Shown here piece after piece: positions 41,517-51,011 of a stretch of 59,760 nt of DNA. The stretch lies in contig NZ_JASISR010000028.1 of assembly GCF_030063245.1 (NCBI RefSeq), forward strand, positions 1 to 59,760. Reading direction: 5' to 3'. The notes beneath the pieces were generated by a model, which was not told where the DNA came from, did no database searches, and was given only the letters and a program-made list of their open reading frames with translations. Position numbers and translations under genes: made by a program. The first letter of the stretch is position 1, and every line of letters begins with the position of its first letter. This stretch comes from Paenarthrobacter sp. PH39-S1. Its GTDB lineage: Bacteria; Actinomycetota; Actinomycetes; Actinomycetales; Micrococcaceae.

Positions 41517-42506
41517 ATGCTGACTGTCATTGGTGAGGCCCTGATCGACGAGGTGGTGCGCGGGACGCAGGAGCCGGTCGCGCATGTGGGCGGGAGCCCG
41601 ATGAACGTCGCGGTCGGGCTCGCCCGGTTGGGGCATCCGGTGCAGTTCCTCGGGCGGTTCGGACGGGACCCGTACGGCACGCTGATTTCCGCGCATTTGC
41701 ACGATAACTCGGTGCTGCTGCCCATTCCGCCGGATGAAGGCGCCACCAGTATTGCGCGTGCCGTTGTGGACGACGACGGCGCCGCCTCCTACGTCTTCGA
41801 GCTCGCCTGGGATCTTCCCGGACTTGAGGACCGGCTGGATTTCCTGCTCGAGGCGACGACGGTGCTGCATACCGGCTCGATAGCAGCCATGCTCCAGCCC
41901 GGCGCCAGCCAGGTGCTCCGCGCCGTCCGGCAGGCGCGCCCGCGGGCCACCATCTCGTACGACCCGAACTGCCGGCCGAGCATTATTCCCGACGTGGAAT
42001 ATGCCCGGCGGGAGGCGGAGAACTTTGTCCGGCTGGCGGACGTGGTGAAGGCCTCTGATGAGGATCTGCAATGGTTGTATCCGGATCTTGATCCGCTCAC
42101 AGCCGCACGGAACTGGTTGGCCATTGCTGCCGGCCATGCAGGCCGCGGTCCCGCCGTCGTCGTGGTGACCCGCGGCGTGGACGGACCATGGGCGGTCTGC
42201 GCGGGCGGCGAAACGCAGGCCCGGGTCCCTGCGACGGAGGTGGCGGACACGGTGGGGGCCGGGGATTCCTTTATGGCTGCGCTGCTTTCCGCGTTGGTGG
42301 ACCGGGAACTGGATGGCGCCCAGCGCCGGGACAGCCTGCATTCGCTCAGCGCCGAGGAATTGGCCCGGATTCTGCACTACGCCGCCGAGGCCGCAGCGGT
42401 GACGGTTTCCAGGCCGGGAGCCAACCCGCCGACCCGCGAGGAACTCCGCACCCGGATCGCGGCCCAGGAACCCGCCCCTTCCTCCACCTCCGCCGCAGCG
42501 GAGTAG
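41517..42506 (+). CDS. PfkB-family carbohydrate kinase (fructokinase-like)
   Basis: A 329-residue ribokinase-fold kinase. Signature 1 [20 protein letters not shown] near 26-45 binds the sugar, and signature 2 [19 protein letters not shown] near 241-259 carries the catalytic Asp and anion hole GAGD. The sugar is unknown: fructose, ribose or another hexose are all possible. It stands alone, without a transporter nearby. The C terminus ends in a Ser/Ala-rich tail ([10 protein letters not shown]). Confidence 0.87.
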   Translation: MLTVIGEALIDEVVRGTQEPVAHVGGSPMNVAVGLARLGHPVQFLGRFGRDPYGTLISAHLHDNSVLLPIPPDEGATSIARAVVDDDGAASYVFELAWDLPGLEDRLDFLLEATTVLHTGSIAAMLQPGASQVLRAVRQARPRATISYDPNCRPSIIPDVEYARREAENFVRLADVVKASDEDLQWLYPDLDPLTAARNWLAIAAGHAGRGPAVVVVTRGVDGPWAVCAGGETQARVPATEVADTVGAGDSFMAALLSALVDRELDGAQRRDSLHSLSAEELARILHYAAEAAAVTVSRPGANPPTREELRTRIAAQEPAPSSTSAAAE

Positions 42507-42582
42507 CAGCGCCCGGCCGCTGCTCTGTGGTCCGTGCCCGGGCGCAACCCCATTAGGCAGCAAACGAAAGGAATATTCCGTT

Positions 42583-43107
42583 ATGAATTCATATGATCCG
42601 TACGATGCCTTGCCCGAGGTCGGCACTTTCACGCTGACCAGCGACTCGATCCGGGACGGCCAGACGCTGTCCGGGCGGCAGATCAGCGCCGACGCCGGCG
42701 GCCAGGACATTTCCCCGCAGCTTTCCTGGAGTGGTTTTCCTGCCGGGACGCAGAGCTTCGCCGTGACCATGTACGATCCGGACGCTCCCACGGCCAGCGG
42801 CTACTGGCATTGGGCTGTCTGTAATATTCCGGTGGAAGTGAGGTCGTTGTCCGAAGGTGCCGGCAGAAAAGGGGACGCGGGGCTGCCGTCCCGTGCCCTC
42901 ACATTGAAGAACGACGGCGGTTTTGCCGGCTTCGCGGGGGCCGCCCCGCCGCCCGGGCACGGCACGCACCGTTACATGGTAGTGGTGCATGCGGTGGACG
43001 TGCCGGATCTGGGACTGCCGGAAACCGCCTCGCCGGCGTTCCTGGGTTTCAACCTGTTCTCGCACACGCTGGGCCGGGCCCGGATCACCGGGACCTTCGG
43101 ACGCTGA
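42583..43107 (+). CDS. YbhB/YbcL-type phosphatidylethanolamine-binding protein
   Basis: A 174-residue protein of the PEBP family: [40 protein letters not shown] (the DPD motif follows: [13 protein letters not shown]) and [12 protein letters not shown]. These are the conserved residues of the anion-binding pocket. Bacterial members are small cytoplasmic proteins of unknown role. GAAAGGAA precedes the ATG. Confidence 0.87.
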   Translation: MNSYDPYDALPEVGTFTLTSDSIRDGQTLSGRQISADAGGQDISPQLSWSGFPAGTQSFAVTMYDPDAPTASGYWHWAVCNIPVEVRSLSEGAGRKGDAGLPSRALTLKNDGGFAGFAGAAPPPGHGTHRYMVVVHAVDVPDLGLPETASPAFLGFNLFSHTLGRARITGTFGR

Positions 43108-43249
43108 TCACTGGCCGATCGAATCTGCCCATGGCCGGGACCTGATGGCGCGAAGGAACGAGTATGCGCCGGCGAAGCGGCCAAATCTGCGCAGAAGTGT
43201 CCGGTAAGCCGGTGGCGGCCAGGCGCGGGCAAGCGCTAGGGTCAGCGAC

Positions 43250-44518
43250 ATGGACTTTTCCCTCTCGCCGCTGGCCGCCGAACTGAGCGAACGCGTCGGC
43301 CAGTTCATCAGCACCGAGATTGTTCCGGCGGAGGAGGAGTACGAGCGCGCTCTTTCCGCGGCGCGGACCGAGGGTCGGCAGTGGAAACCGCTTCCGGTGC
43401 TCGCGGATCTGCGCGCGAAGGCCCGCGGACAGGGCTTGTGGAACCTTTTCCTGCCGGCGGGCCATGAAAAAGCCTTTGATCCCCGCTACCTGCCGCCGGG
43501 CGGTACCGGCCTGAGCAATGTGGACTATGCGCCGATCGCCGAGCTCACCGGGCATTCCTTTCTGGCCCCGTTGGTCTTCAACTGCAATGCCCCGGACAGC
43601 GGCAACATGGAGGTGCTGATCAAATACGGCTCCGTCGAGCAGCGTAAAAAATGGCTGGAACCGCTGCTGGACGGCCGTATCCGCAGCGCCTTTGCCATGA
43701 CTGAGCCCGCCGTGGCATCCTCGGACGCGACAACGATGGAAACGACGGCCATCGTCTCCGCTGACGTGGTCACCGTGAACGGGCGCAAATGGTGGTCCAC
43801 CGGCATCGGCCATCCGGACTGCCGCATACTCCTGGTGATGGCGTTGACCGATCCCGCGGCGCCCCGCCATGCCAGGCACTCAATGGTGCTGGTTCCGCGG
43901 GACGCTGCTGGCGTCCACGTTGAACGGATGCTGCCTACGATGGGGACCTACGATGAACCGGGTGGCCATGGCGAAGTCTCCTTCACCGATGTCCGCGTGC
44001 CGCTGACCAATGTGATCGGCGCCCCGGGGCACGCATTCAAGATCGCGCAGGGCCGTCTTGGCCCCGGCCGGGTGCACCATTGCATGCGCCTGATTGGACT
44101 AACCGAGCGGGCATTGGAACTGGCCTGCCGCAGGGCCTTGGGCCGCACGGCGTTCGGTCGGCCGCTGGCCGATCTGGGTGGAAACCGGGAAAGGATTGCC
44201 GAGGCGCGGATCGCCATCGACCAGGCCCGGCTCCTGGTGCTGCATGCGGCCTGGCTGCTGGACACCAAAGGCCCTGATGACGCCGTCGCAGCGGTCAGCC
44301 AGATTAAGGCAGCGGTGCCGACCATGGCGCAGCAAGTCATCGACATGGCGATCCAGCTGCATGGGGGCGCCGGACTGTCCGACGACTTCCCGCTCGCCGC
44401 CGCCTGGACCCAGGCCCGGGCGCTACGGCTGGCCGACGGCCCCGACGAGGTGCACCGCGGCGTAGTCGCGGGCCTGGAACTGCGCAAATACCGGACCAGC
44501 AGGGAGCCCAGCACATGA
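43250..44518 (+). CDS. Acyl-CoA dehydrogenase (ACAD10/11-like)
   Basis: A 422-residue flavoprotein. FAD and substrate contacts can be seen in FAMTEPAVASSDATTMETTA, the WWSTGIGHPDCRILLVM segment, and the C-terminal helical domain RTAFGRPLADLGGNRERIAE, HGGAGLSDDFPLAAAW. The subfamily resembles mammalian ACAD10/ACAD11, whose dehydrogenase domain is joined to an APH kinase; here the two are separate genes that overlap by ATGA. This suggests a 4-hydroxyacyl-CoA pathway in which the kinase phosphorylates and the dehydrogenase-like protein eliminates and isomerises, as in levulinate use by LvaA/LvaC. The substrate is inferred. Confidence 0.85.
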   Translation: MDFSLSPLAAELSERVGQFISTEIVPAEEEYERALSAARTEGRQWKPLPVLADLRAKARGQGLWNLFLPAGHEKAFDPRYLPPGGTGLSNVDYAPIAELTGHSFLAPLVFNCNAPDSGNMEVLIKYGSVEQRKKWLEPLLDGRIRSAFAMTEPAVASSDATTMETTAIVSADVVTVNGRKWWSTGIGHPDCRILLVMALTDPAAPRHARHSMVLVPRDAAGVHVERMLPTMGTYDEPGGHGEVSFTDVRVPLTNVIGAPGHAFKIAQGRLGPGRVHHCMRLIGLTERALELACRRALGRTAFGRPLADLGGNRERIAEARIAIDQARLLVLHAAWLLDTKGPDDAVAAVSQIKAAVPTMAQQVIDMAIQLHGGAGLSDDFPLAAAWTQARALRLADGPDEVHRGVVAGLELRKYRTSREPST

Positions 44519-45618
44519 CCGATCCCGCCGGCCTCCGACCCGTACGCACCGAAGACGCCTTCGACCTCGCCGCCGTGGCTCGATGGCTGCGCCATCACGG
44601 TGCCGAACAGGAAGGATTCGACCCGGCAGATTTCGACGGCGTCCCGGAGGTCCGTCAGTTTTCCGGCGGCGCCTCGAACCTGACCTATCTGCTCAGCTAT
44701 CCGCAACGGCAGGTGGTCCTGCGCCGCCCGCCCGCCGGCAGCAAGGCCAGAAGCGCGCACGATATGCACCGCGAGTTCTACCTCCAGCGACAGCTCAAGC
44801 CGTTGTTCGGCTACGTGCCCGCGATGATTGCGTTTTGTGCTGACCGGTCCGTCCTTGGCTCGGAGTTTTACGTCATGGAGCGGCTGAACGGGACCATTTT
44901 GCGCGCGGACCCGCCCGCGGGGTTTGAGCTTGGCCCCGATCGGGCGCGGGCGTTGTGTATGGAGTTGCTGGACCGGCTGGTGGAGCTGCACAGCGTTGAC
45001 CCGGACGCCGCCGGATTAAGCGGAATCGGCAAGGGCGCTGGTTACGTCGGCCGCCAAGTGGTGGGCTGGTCCCAGCGGTACGTCAGGGCGCGGACGGAGA
45101 ACGTCGGCGGCTTTGAAACAGTGATGGCATGGCTGGCGGTGAATCAACCCGCCGACGTCCGCAGCTGCGTGATCCACAACGACTTCAGGCTGGACAATGT
45201 TGTCCTCGCGCAGGAAGCCGTGGCGCCGCTTCGGGTGGCCGGCGTCCTGGACTGGGAAATGGCGACCATCGGCGACCCGCTGATGGACCTCGGCGGTGCG
45301 CTCGCGTATTGGGTCCAGGCCGATGATGATGCGGTGTTTCGCAGCTTCCGCCGGCAGCCGACCCAGCTGCCGGGGATGCTGACCCGGGCCGAGGTCGTGA
45401 ACTACTACACGTCCCGCACCGGGCTCGCCCTGAGTCCGGCCGGCTGGACCTTTTATGAGGTGTTTGGCCTGTTCCGCCTCGCAGTCATCGCCCAGCAGAT
45501 CTACTTCAGATATTTTCACCGCCAGAGTGCGAACGAGGCCTTTTCCAAGCTGCATCTGGCGGTGCGGTATCTCGAGGAGCGCTGCGGCCTGCTGATCGGC
45601 TCCCACGGCGTCGGATAG
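44515..45618 (+). CDS. APH-family kinase partner of the acyl-CoA dehydrogenase
   Basis: A 367-residue aminoglycoside-phosphotransferase-fold kinase. The catalytic loop VIHNDFRLDNVVL (His-x-Asp, Asn at the end) and the metal motif LDWEMATIGDPLMDLGGALA are clear, and the N-lobe has SGGASNLTYLL. The start overlaps the upstream stop as ATGA, so the proteins are probably made together. Such kinases phosphorylate 4-hydroxyacyl-CoA in animals and Pseudomonas; an antibiotic kinase role is less likely in this context. Confidence 0.85.
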   Translation: MTDPAGLRPVRTEDAFDLAAVARWLRHHGAEQEGFDPADFDGVPEVRQFSGGASNLTYLLSYPQRQVVLRRPPAGSKARSAHDMHREFYLQRQLKPLFGYVPAMIAFCADRSVLGSEFYVMERLNGTILRADPPAGFELGPDRARALCMELLDRLVELHSVDPDAAGLSGIGKGAGYVGRQVVGWSQRYVRARTENVGGFETVMAWLAVNQPADVRSCVIHNDFRLDNVVLAQEAVAPLRVAGVLDWEMATIGDPLMDLGGALAYWVQADDDAVFRSFRRQPTQLPGMLTRAEVVNYYTSRTGLALSPAGWTFYEVFGLFRLAVIAQQIYFRYFHRQSANEAFSKLHLAVRYLEERCGLLIGSHGVG

Positions 45619-45626
45619 CCTAGAGT

Positions 45627-46454
45627 ATGCGTTTAATTGCCAGCGACATTGACGGAACCATCCTCGGTCACGATGGAAAAATCAGTGCCAGAACGGTGGA
45701 CGCCTTCCGGGCCGCAGAGGACGCGGGGCTGGAAATTGTCTTCGTGACCGGGCGGCCGCCGCGTTGGCTGGGGCCGCTGCGCGAGCAGATCGGCCACACC
45801 GGCACCGTAATCTGCTCCAACGGGGCCGTGGTCTATGACCTGGTCCGCGAACGGGTCATGTCCTCACACCTTTTGCCGCTGGCGTCGGTGCTCGAGGCCC
45901 GGCGGGTTATAAAGGGGCTGGTGCCGGATGCGGAGTTTGCCGTGGAAACGCTGGACGGCTTCCACCTGGAGCCGGGCTTCCTGGAACCCGGCTCGGTGGA
46001 CCTGCTGGCAGAGGTCACGCCCGCTCCGCTGCCCGAAACGATCACCGCGGAATCCGCCGTGGTCAAGTTTTTGGCCGTCACCCGCAAGAGCACGGCCGAC
46101 GCGTTCCTGGCCCGGGTGCGCCCTCAGATCGACCGGCTGCTCGCCGTGACGCATTCGGCTGCCACGGCGGCCATGCTGGAGATGGGACCGCACGGCATTA
46201 ACAAGGCGGTGACGCTGGCCGAATACGCGGCGTCCCGGGGGATCGCGGCCCAGGACGTGGTGGCCTTCGGGGACATGCCCAACGACATTGAAATGCTGCG
46301 CTGGGCCGGTGCCGGGTACGCGATGGCCAGCGGCCATGAACGGGCCAGGGCGGCCACCGCGCTGCGGGCCCCGAATTTCGCCGACGACGGCGTTGCCCAG
46401 GTTCTGGAGGAACGGTTGGCGGCGCTGAAAACGGGAGGCCGCGGCGTGCGGTAG
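45627..46454 (+). CDS. Cof-type HAD hydrolase
   Basis: A 275-residue HAD phosphatase of the Cof subfamily: nucleophile motif IASDIDGTIL near 4-13, VTGRPPRWL, and the C-terminal GINKAVTLAEYA with the motif IV block VVAFGDMPNDIEML. Such enzymes hydrolyse sugar or flavin phosphates. The start at 45627 is eight bases after the APH stop, so they may share a transcript. Confidence 0.86.
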   Translation: MRLIASDIDGTILGHDGKISARTVDAFRAAEDAGLEIVFVTGRPPRWLGPLREQIGHTGTVICSNGAVVYDLVRERVMSSHLLPLASVLEARRVIKGLVPDAEFAVETLDGFHLEPGFLEPGSVDLLAEVTPAPLPETITAESAVVKFLAVTRKSTADAFLARVRPQIDRLLAVTHSAATAAMLEMGPHGINKAVTLAEYAASRGIAAQDVVAFGDMPNDIEMLRWAGAGYAMASGHERARAATALRAPNFADDGVAQVLEERLAALKTGGRGVR

Positions 46455-46524
46455 CAGCCCGCATGATTCCAGCGTTCCGCAGGCATCCCAACCATGCACG
46501 ACCGGACTCCAGTAGCGTGGAAGC

Positions 46525-47340
46525 GTGAGCAGACAGTTGCCGTTCCTGGCGTCAACGGCCCCGGTGGCCTTCGCCCACCGCGGCTTTTCCAAGGATGGTC
46601 TGGAAAACTCGCTCGCGGCATTCCGCGCCGCCGTCGCGCTTGGTTTTGACTATCTGGAGACGGACGTGCACACAACGGCCGACGGGGTATTGCTGGTCTT
46701 CCACGACGCCAGGCTGGAGCAGATCACTGACGGTACCGGGCGGATCTCCGCATTGACCGCGGAGCGGGTGGCACAGGCCCGGATCAGCGGCAGGGAGACC
46801 ATTCCCACATTTGCCGAGCTGGTGTCGGCGCTGCCCGGGGTGCGGCTGAATCTGGATGTCAAGGACCGGGGATCGGTGCAGACGCTGGCCGCTGCGATCG
46901 AGGAATCCGGTCTGCATGACCGGGTCTGCGTGGCCTCGTTCTCCGACCGTCGTCGGCGCGCGGTGCTTAAGCGACTCTCCAGGCCCACGGCCAGCTCCGC
47001 CGGGGTGGTGTCGCTGGCGGCCTTCATCTGTCTGGGACCGTGGCTGCCTAAGCCACTGCTGCGGCGGATCCTGCACGACGTGGACTGCCTCCAGGTGCCC
47101 GTCCGTTACCGGTCCATCCACCTGGTCACGCCGAAATCCGTTACCCGTGCCCATGAGCTGGGGCTGAAGGTCCATGTCTGGACAATCGACGATCCGCGGC
47201 GGATGCACGCGCTTTTTGACCTGGGGGTGGACGGTCTCATGACGGACCGCGCCGATCTGCTGGCCGAAGTCATGAGGGAACGCGGGTATTGGCCCCGGCC
47301 CGGGCCCGGGGCGCCGGGCAGTGGGGACCGGGCCGGCTAG
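46525..47340 (+). CDS. Glycerophosphodiester phosphodiesterase
   Basis: A 271-residue TIM-barrel GDPD: FAHRGFSKDGLENSLAAF with the catalytic His and Glu, ETDVHTTADGVLLVFHD with metal ligands and second His, and LNLDVK, VHVWTIDDPRRM. It cleaves glycerophosphodiesters to sn-glycerol-3-phosphate and an alcohol. No signal peptide was found, so it is the cytoplasmic form. The start is a GTG at 46525. Confidence 0.9.
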   Translation: MSRQLPFLASTAPVAFAHRGFSKDGLENSLAAFRAAVALGFDYLETDVHTTADGVLLVFHDARLEQITDGTGRISALTAERVAQARISGRETIPTFAELVSALPGVRLNLDVKDRGSVQTLAAAIEESGLHDRVCVASFSDRRRRAVLKRLSRPTASSAGVVSLAAFICLGPWLPKPLLRRILHDVDCLQVPVRYRSIHLVTPKSVTRAHELGLKVHVWTIDDPRRMHALFDLGVDGLMTDRADLLAEVMRERGYWPRPGPGAPGSGDRAG

Positions 47341-47382
47341 TGACCGTTCGTGCGGGTTGCGGGCAGCTGGCAGGATGGAGCC

Positions 47383-48492
47383 ATGCGGATTCTCATTGCA
47401 CCGGACAAATTTAAAGGAACCCTGACGGCCCTCGAGGCGGCCGCGGCGATGGCCGAGGGCGTCCTGCGCGTGTATCCGGAGGCAGTTGTCACCACCCTGC
47501 CGATGGCCGACGGCGGCGAGGGGACCTTGGAAGCAGCCCTGGCCTCCGGCTTTGAGGAGAAGCTCAACGCCGTTGTCGGGCCCATCCTCAAGCCCGTGGG
47601 TGCCGCCTGGGCCATTAAGGGGCCGATGGCGGTGATCGAAACCGCGCAGGCCAGCGGTTATTTGCTCTCCGAGCCGACCCGGGAGAACGCCCTGCGAGCC
47701 CATTCCTACGGCTGCGGGCAGTTGATCGCCGCCGCTCTGGACGCCGGTGCCACCGAAATCGTCATCGGACTTGGTGGGTCCGCCATGACGGATGCCGGGA
47801 CCGGTGCGCTGCGGGCGCTCGGGCTGAAACTGCTGGATACGCAGGGAAATCTGGTGCCGCTTGGCGGCGGGTCGCTGGTGGATGTCTCCGCCGTCGATGC
47901 CAGCGGACTGGACCCCCGGCTGTCCACGGCCCGGATCCGGCTGGCCGTCGACGTGGACAATAAGCTCTACGGCCCCGACGGAGCGGCACACGTGTTTGCC
48001 CCGCAGAAGGGTGCGGATCCCGAGGCGGTGGAGCTGCTGGACGCGGGTCTGCGGAACCTGGCCTCGGTCGTCCGGTCCTCCACCGGAAACGACATTGATG
48101 TGCCCGGCGCGGGCGCGGCCGGTGGTTTCCCGTCGTTGTTCCTCGCCTATACCCGCGCGGACATCGAGGGCGGCTTCGCGCTGGTGGCCGAGCTGACCGG
48201 CCTGCACGCCGCGCTGCAGGACGCGGACCTGGTCATCACCGGAGAGGGGTCGCTGGACGTTCAGTCGCTGTCCGGCAAGGCCCCCATTGGCGTGGCCGAC
48301 GCCGCCAACGCGCTCGGACTGCCCGTCGTCGTCGTCGCCGGTCGGATTGAAGTGACGCCGGCGCAACTGGCCGAACACGGTGTGGTGGCAGCGGCGAGTG
48401 CCGCCGAGGTGGCACGGTCGGGCGACGAGGCGCAGCGCCATGCCGCGCGGTATGTCGCGCTTGCCGCCGCCGAGGCGCTGAACGGGATCTGA
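47383..48492 (+). CDS. Glycerate kinase
   Basis: A 369-residue GarK/GlxK-type glycerate kinase that phosphorylates D-glycerate to 2-phosphoglycerate. The conserved N terminus MRILIAPDKFKGTLTALEAA, LPMADGGEGTLEA, the substrate loop IGLGGSAMTDAGTGAL, and the ITGEGSLDVQSLSGKAPIGV block are all present. The start at 47383 is used because GGATGGA precedes it; a GTG at 47350 would add a short extension not seen in relatives. Confidence 0.92.
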   Translation: MRILIAPDKFKGTLTALEAAAAMAEGVLRVYPEAVVTTLPMADGGEGTLEAALASGFEEKLNAVVGPILKPVGAAWAIKGPMAVIETAQASGYLLSEPTRENALRAHSYGCGQLIAAALDAGATEIVIGLGGSAMTDAGTGALRALGLKLLDTQGNLVPLGGGSLVDVSAVDASGLDPRLSTARIRLAVDVDNKLYGPDGAAHVFAPQKGADPEAVELLDAGLRNLASVVRSSTGNDIDVPGAGAAGGFPSLFLAYTRADIEGGFALVAELTGLHAALQDADLVITGEGSLDVQSLSGKAPIGVADAANALGLPVVVVAGRIEVTPAQLAEHGVVAAASAAEVARSGDEAQRHAARYVALAAAEALNGI

Positions 48493-48580
48493 ATGGGATC
48501 TGATCGGAGTCTGAACGGCATCGACGGGCGTATGTCAGCCTCAAGGACGCGGTTGTAGCGGCGCCCGTCCACACCGCCAG

Positions 48581-49915
48581 TTAGATTTCGGCGCCGCGGG
48601 AATCCGGGCCCAGTGCGTCCGGTGCATCGGTTTCGGGATCGCGGGGGTCCGTGGCCGTCCCGCGCCACCGGGCGAGTGCGTTCATGCCGTGGTAGATCAC
48701 CAGGGCTGCGGCCGTGCCCAGCGCAATGCCGGCAAACTGCAGCTCGCCGATGTTCCAGGTGTAGTCTGCAACACCGATGATGAGGGCGACGGCGGCGGTG
48801 GTCAGGTTCACCGGGTTGGAAAAATTGACTTTGTTCTGCACCCAGATCCGCACGCCCAACACGCCGATCATGCCGTAGAGCATGGTGGCGGCACCGCCGA
48901 GTACACCGGCAGGAACCGTGGCGATCAGTTCGCCGAATTTGGGGGAGAAGCTCAGCAGCAGGGCGGCGACGGCGGCCACCCAGTAGGCGGCGGTCGAATA
49001 AACCCGGGTGGCGGCCATCACCCCGATATTCTCCGCATAGGTGGTGGTGCCCGAGCCGCCGCCCAACCCAGCCAGCGTGGTGGCCAGGCCGTCGGCCATG
49101 AGTGCCCGGCCGGCCAGCGGATCCAGATTCCTGCCCGTCATCAGTGCCACGGATTTCACATGACCGATGTTTTCGGCCACCAGCACCAGCACCACCGGAA
49201 CGAACAGGCCAACCACCGCCAGATGGAATTCGGGCGTCTGGAAATGCGGCAGGCCGATCCACGCCGCGGCGTCAACGGTGCCGAAGTTGACCTCGCCGCG
49301 CAGGATGGCGACCAGGTAACCCACCACCACCCCGGCCAGGATCGAGAGCCGGCCCAATATGCCGCGGAACAACACGCTGACCAAGATGATGACCAGCAGG
49401 GTGATAAAGGCGGTGACAGGGGCGGCGGTGAAATTGTTTTTGGCCGACGGCGCGAGGTTCAGACCGATCAGCGCCACGATAGTCCCGGTCACCGCCGGCG
49501 GCATGATCCTGTTAATCCACGCCGCGCCGAAGCGTTGGACGACGGCGCCGATGATCGCCAATACGACGCCGGCCAGCACCACCCCGCCCAGCGCGCCGCC
49601 GACGCCGAACTGCGACTGCGAGGCGGTGATCGGGGCAATGAACGCGAAGCTGGAACCCAGATAGCTGGGCACCCTGCCGGCGGTGATGAGCAGGAATAAG
49701 ATGGTGCCGACGCCGGAAAAGAAGAGCGTCGTGGCGGGCGGCATGTGCGTCAGAATGGGCACCAGGAACGTGGCGCCGAACATGGCGACCACGTGCTGGA
49801 GGCCGATTCCGATAGTACGCGGCCAGCTCAGCCGCTCGTCCGGGGAGACGACGGCGCCGGGCCTGACGTTTTTGCCGTCACCGTGCACGGTCCATCTGGT
49901 GCTGCGCAAGCTCAT
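48581..49915 (-). CDS. Uracil/xanthine permease (NCS2 family)
   Basis: A 444-residue nucleobase:cation symporter with about fourteen helices. LQHVVAMFGATFLVPILT is the conserved helix-1 motif, followed by YLGSSFAFIAPI, FVPVVLVLVAENIGHVKSVA (signature glutamate) and GGGSGTTTYAENIGVMAATR. Sequence is closest to UraA-type uracil permeases. The start at 49915 (MSLRSTRWTVHG) has GGAGG seven bases upstream; earlier in-frame codons are less likely. It is divergent from the CDF exporter gene. Confidence 0.9.
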   Translation of the reverse strand: MSLRSTRWTVHGDGKNVRPGAVVSPDERLSWPRTIGIGLQHVVAMFGATFLVPILTHMPPATTLFFSGVGTILFLLITAGRVPSYLGSSFAFIAPITASQSQFGVGGALGGVVLAGVVLAIIGAVVQRFGAAWINRIMPPAVTGTIVALIGLNLAPSAKNNFTAAPVTAFITLLVIILVSVLFRGILGRLSILAGVVVGYLVAILRGEVNFGTVDAAAWIGLPHFQTPEFHLAVVGLFVPVVLVLVAENIGHVKSVALMTGRNLDPLAGRALMADGLATTLAGLGGGSGTTTYAENIGVMAATRVYSTAAYWVAAVAALLLSFSPKFGELIATVPAGVLGGAATMLYGMIGVLGVRIWVQNKVNFSNPVNLTTAAVALIIGVADYTWNIGELQFAGIALGTAAALVIYHGMNALARWRGTATDPRDPETDAPDALGPDSRGAEI

Positions 49916-50037
49916 TGCTGTGCCTCCATCGTTTTGACCGAAGCTAAGACTACCCGCCCGCAGGATCGGTGCGGTGCGGGCCCGGCGTGGGGCAGCGGTC
50001 GTGGGGCAGTTGGGATCGCAGCCCATACGATTGAGTC

Positions 50038-50967
50038 ATGTCAGGACACGACCACTCTCACGGCCACGCGCACGGCGCCGCCGCTTCGCATCAGGGCCGG
50101 CTGTCCGTGGCGCTCGGGATCACCTTGCTGGTCTTCGTGTTCCAGCTGGTGGGCGCCTGGTTGACCGGGTCGCTGGCGCTGCTCTTCGACTCCGCGCATG
50201 TACTCACCGATGCATCCGGGCTGGCCATGGCGCTGCTGGCCGCCCGGCTGACCTCCAGGCCTGCCTCCGACCGGAGGACCTGGGGCTTTGCCCGGGCCGA
50301 GGTGCTGGCGGCAACGGCACAGGCGGCCGTGCTGCTCGCCGTCGGGCTGGTGGTACTGGTGGAGGGAATCCAGCGGCTGATCAGCCCGTCGCCGATTGCG
50401 TCGACGGAGATGGCGGTTTTCGGGGGGATCGGGCTGGCCGGTAACGTCATCTCACTGCTGGTGCTCGCCGGTGGCCGCGGCCGGAATTTCAATATGCGTG
50501 CCGCGTTCCTTGAGGTGGTCAATGACGCGCTCGGCTCGGTCGCTGTCATCATCGCGGCCGTGGTGATCGGAGTGACCGGCTGGCTGCAGGCCGATGCCGT
50601 CGTCGCGATGCTGATCGGCGTGCTGATTCTGCCACGCACGTTCAAGCTGCTGCTGGAAACGATCGGCGTGCTGCTGGAATCCACGCCGGCGGGGCTGGAT
50701 CTGGCGAGCGTGCGGCAACACATTCTCGAGGTGCCGCATGTGCTGGCCGTGCACGATCTGCACGCCACCCAGATCGCCAGCGGATTGCCCGTCCTCACGG
50801 CGCACGTGGTGGTGGACGACGGCTGCTTCCACGACGGGCATTCCCCACAGCTGCTGGATCAGCTGCAGCAATGCGTCGCCGGGCATTTTGACGTCAGCAT
50901 CGAGCATTCCACCTTCCAACTGGAGCCCGCCGGCCACACCGCGCACGAACACGGAGTCCACTCCTGA
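50038..50967 (+). CDS. Cation diffusion facilitator (CzcD-like)
   Basis: A 309-residue divalent cation exporter. The His-rich N terminus (HDHSHGHAHG, residues 4-13) and C terminus (HTAHEHGVHS) are metal-binding. Six helices carry the Zn site residues in LFDSAHVLTDASGLAMAL (His and Asp) and VNDALGSVAVIIAAVVI (Asp). The cytoplasmic C-terminal domain HDLHATQIASGLPVLTAHVV is conserved. It probably exports zinc, cobalt or cadmium. Confidence 0.9.
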   Translation: MSGHDHSHGHAHGAAASHQGRLSVALGITLLVFVFQLVGAWLTGSLALLFDSAHVLTDASGLAMALLAARLTSRPASDRRTWGFARAEVLAATAQAAVLLAVGLVVLVEGIQRLISPSPIASTEMAVFGGIGLAGNVISLLVLAGGRGRNFNMRAAFLEVVNDALGSVAVIIAAVVIGVTGWLQADAVVAMLIGVLILPRTFKLLLETIGVLLESTPAGLDLASVRQHILEVPHVLAVHDLHATQIASGLPVLTAHVVVDDGCFHDGHSPQLLDQLQQCVAGHFDVSIEHSTFQLEPAGHTAHEHGVHS

Positions 50968-51011
50968 CCCCTCATCGCGCGGCGGACGTGCTGAGGGGAC
51001 GGCGGATGTGC

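Noticed and set aside
46552-48441. 629-codon open frame opposite the GDPD and glycerate kinase genes
   Set aside because: Spans two well-supported genes on the other strand and has no motif.
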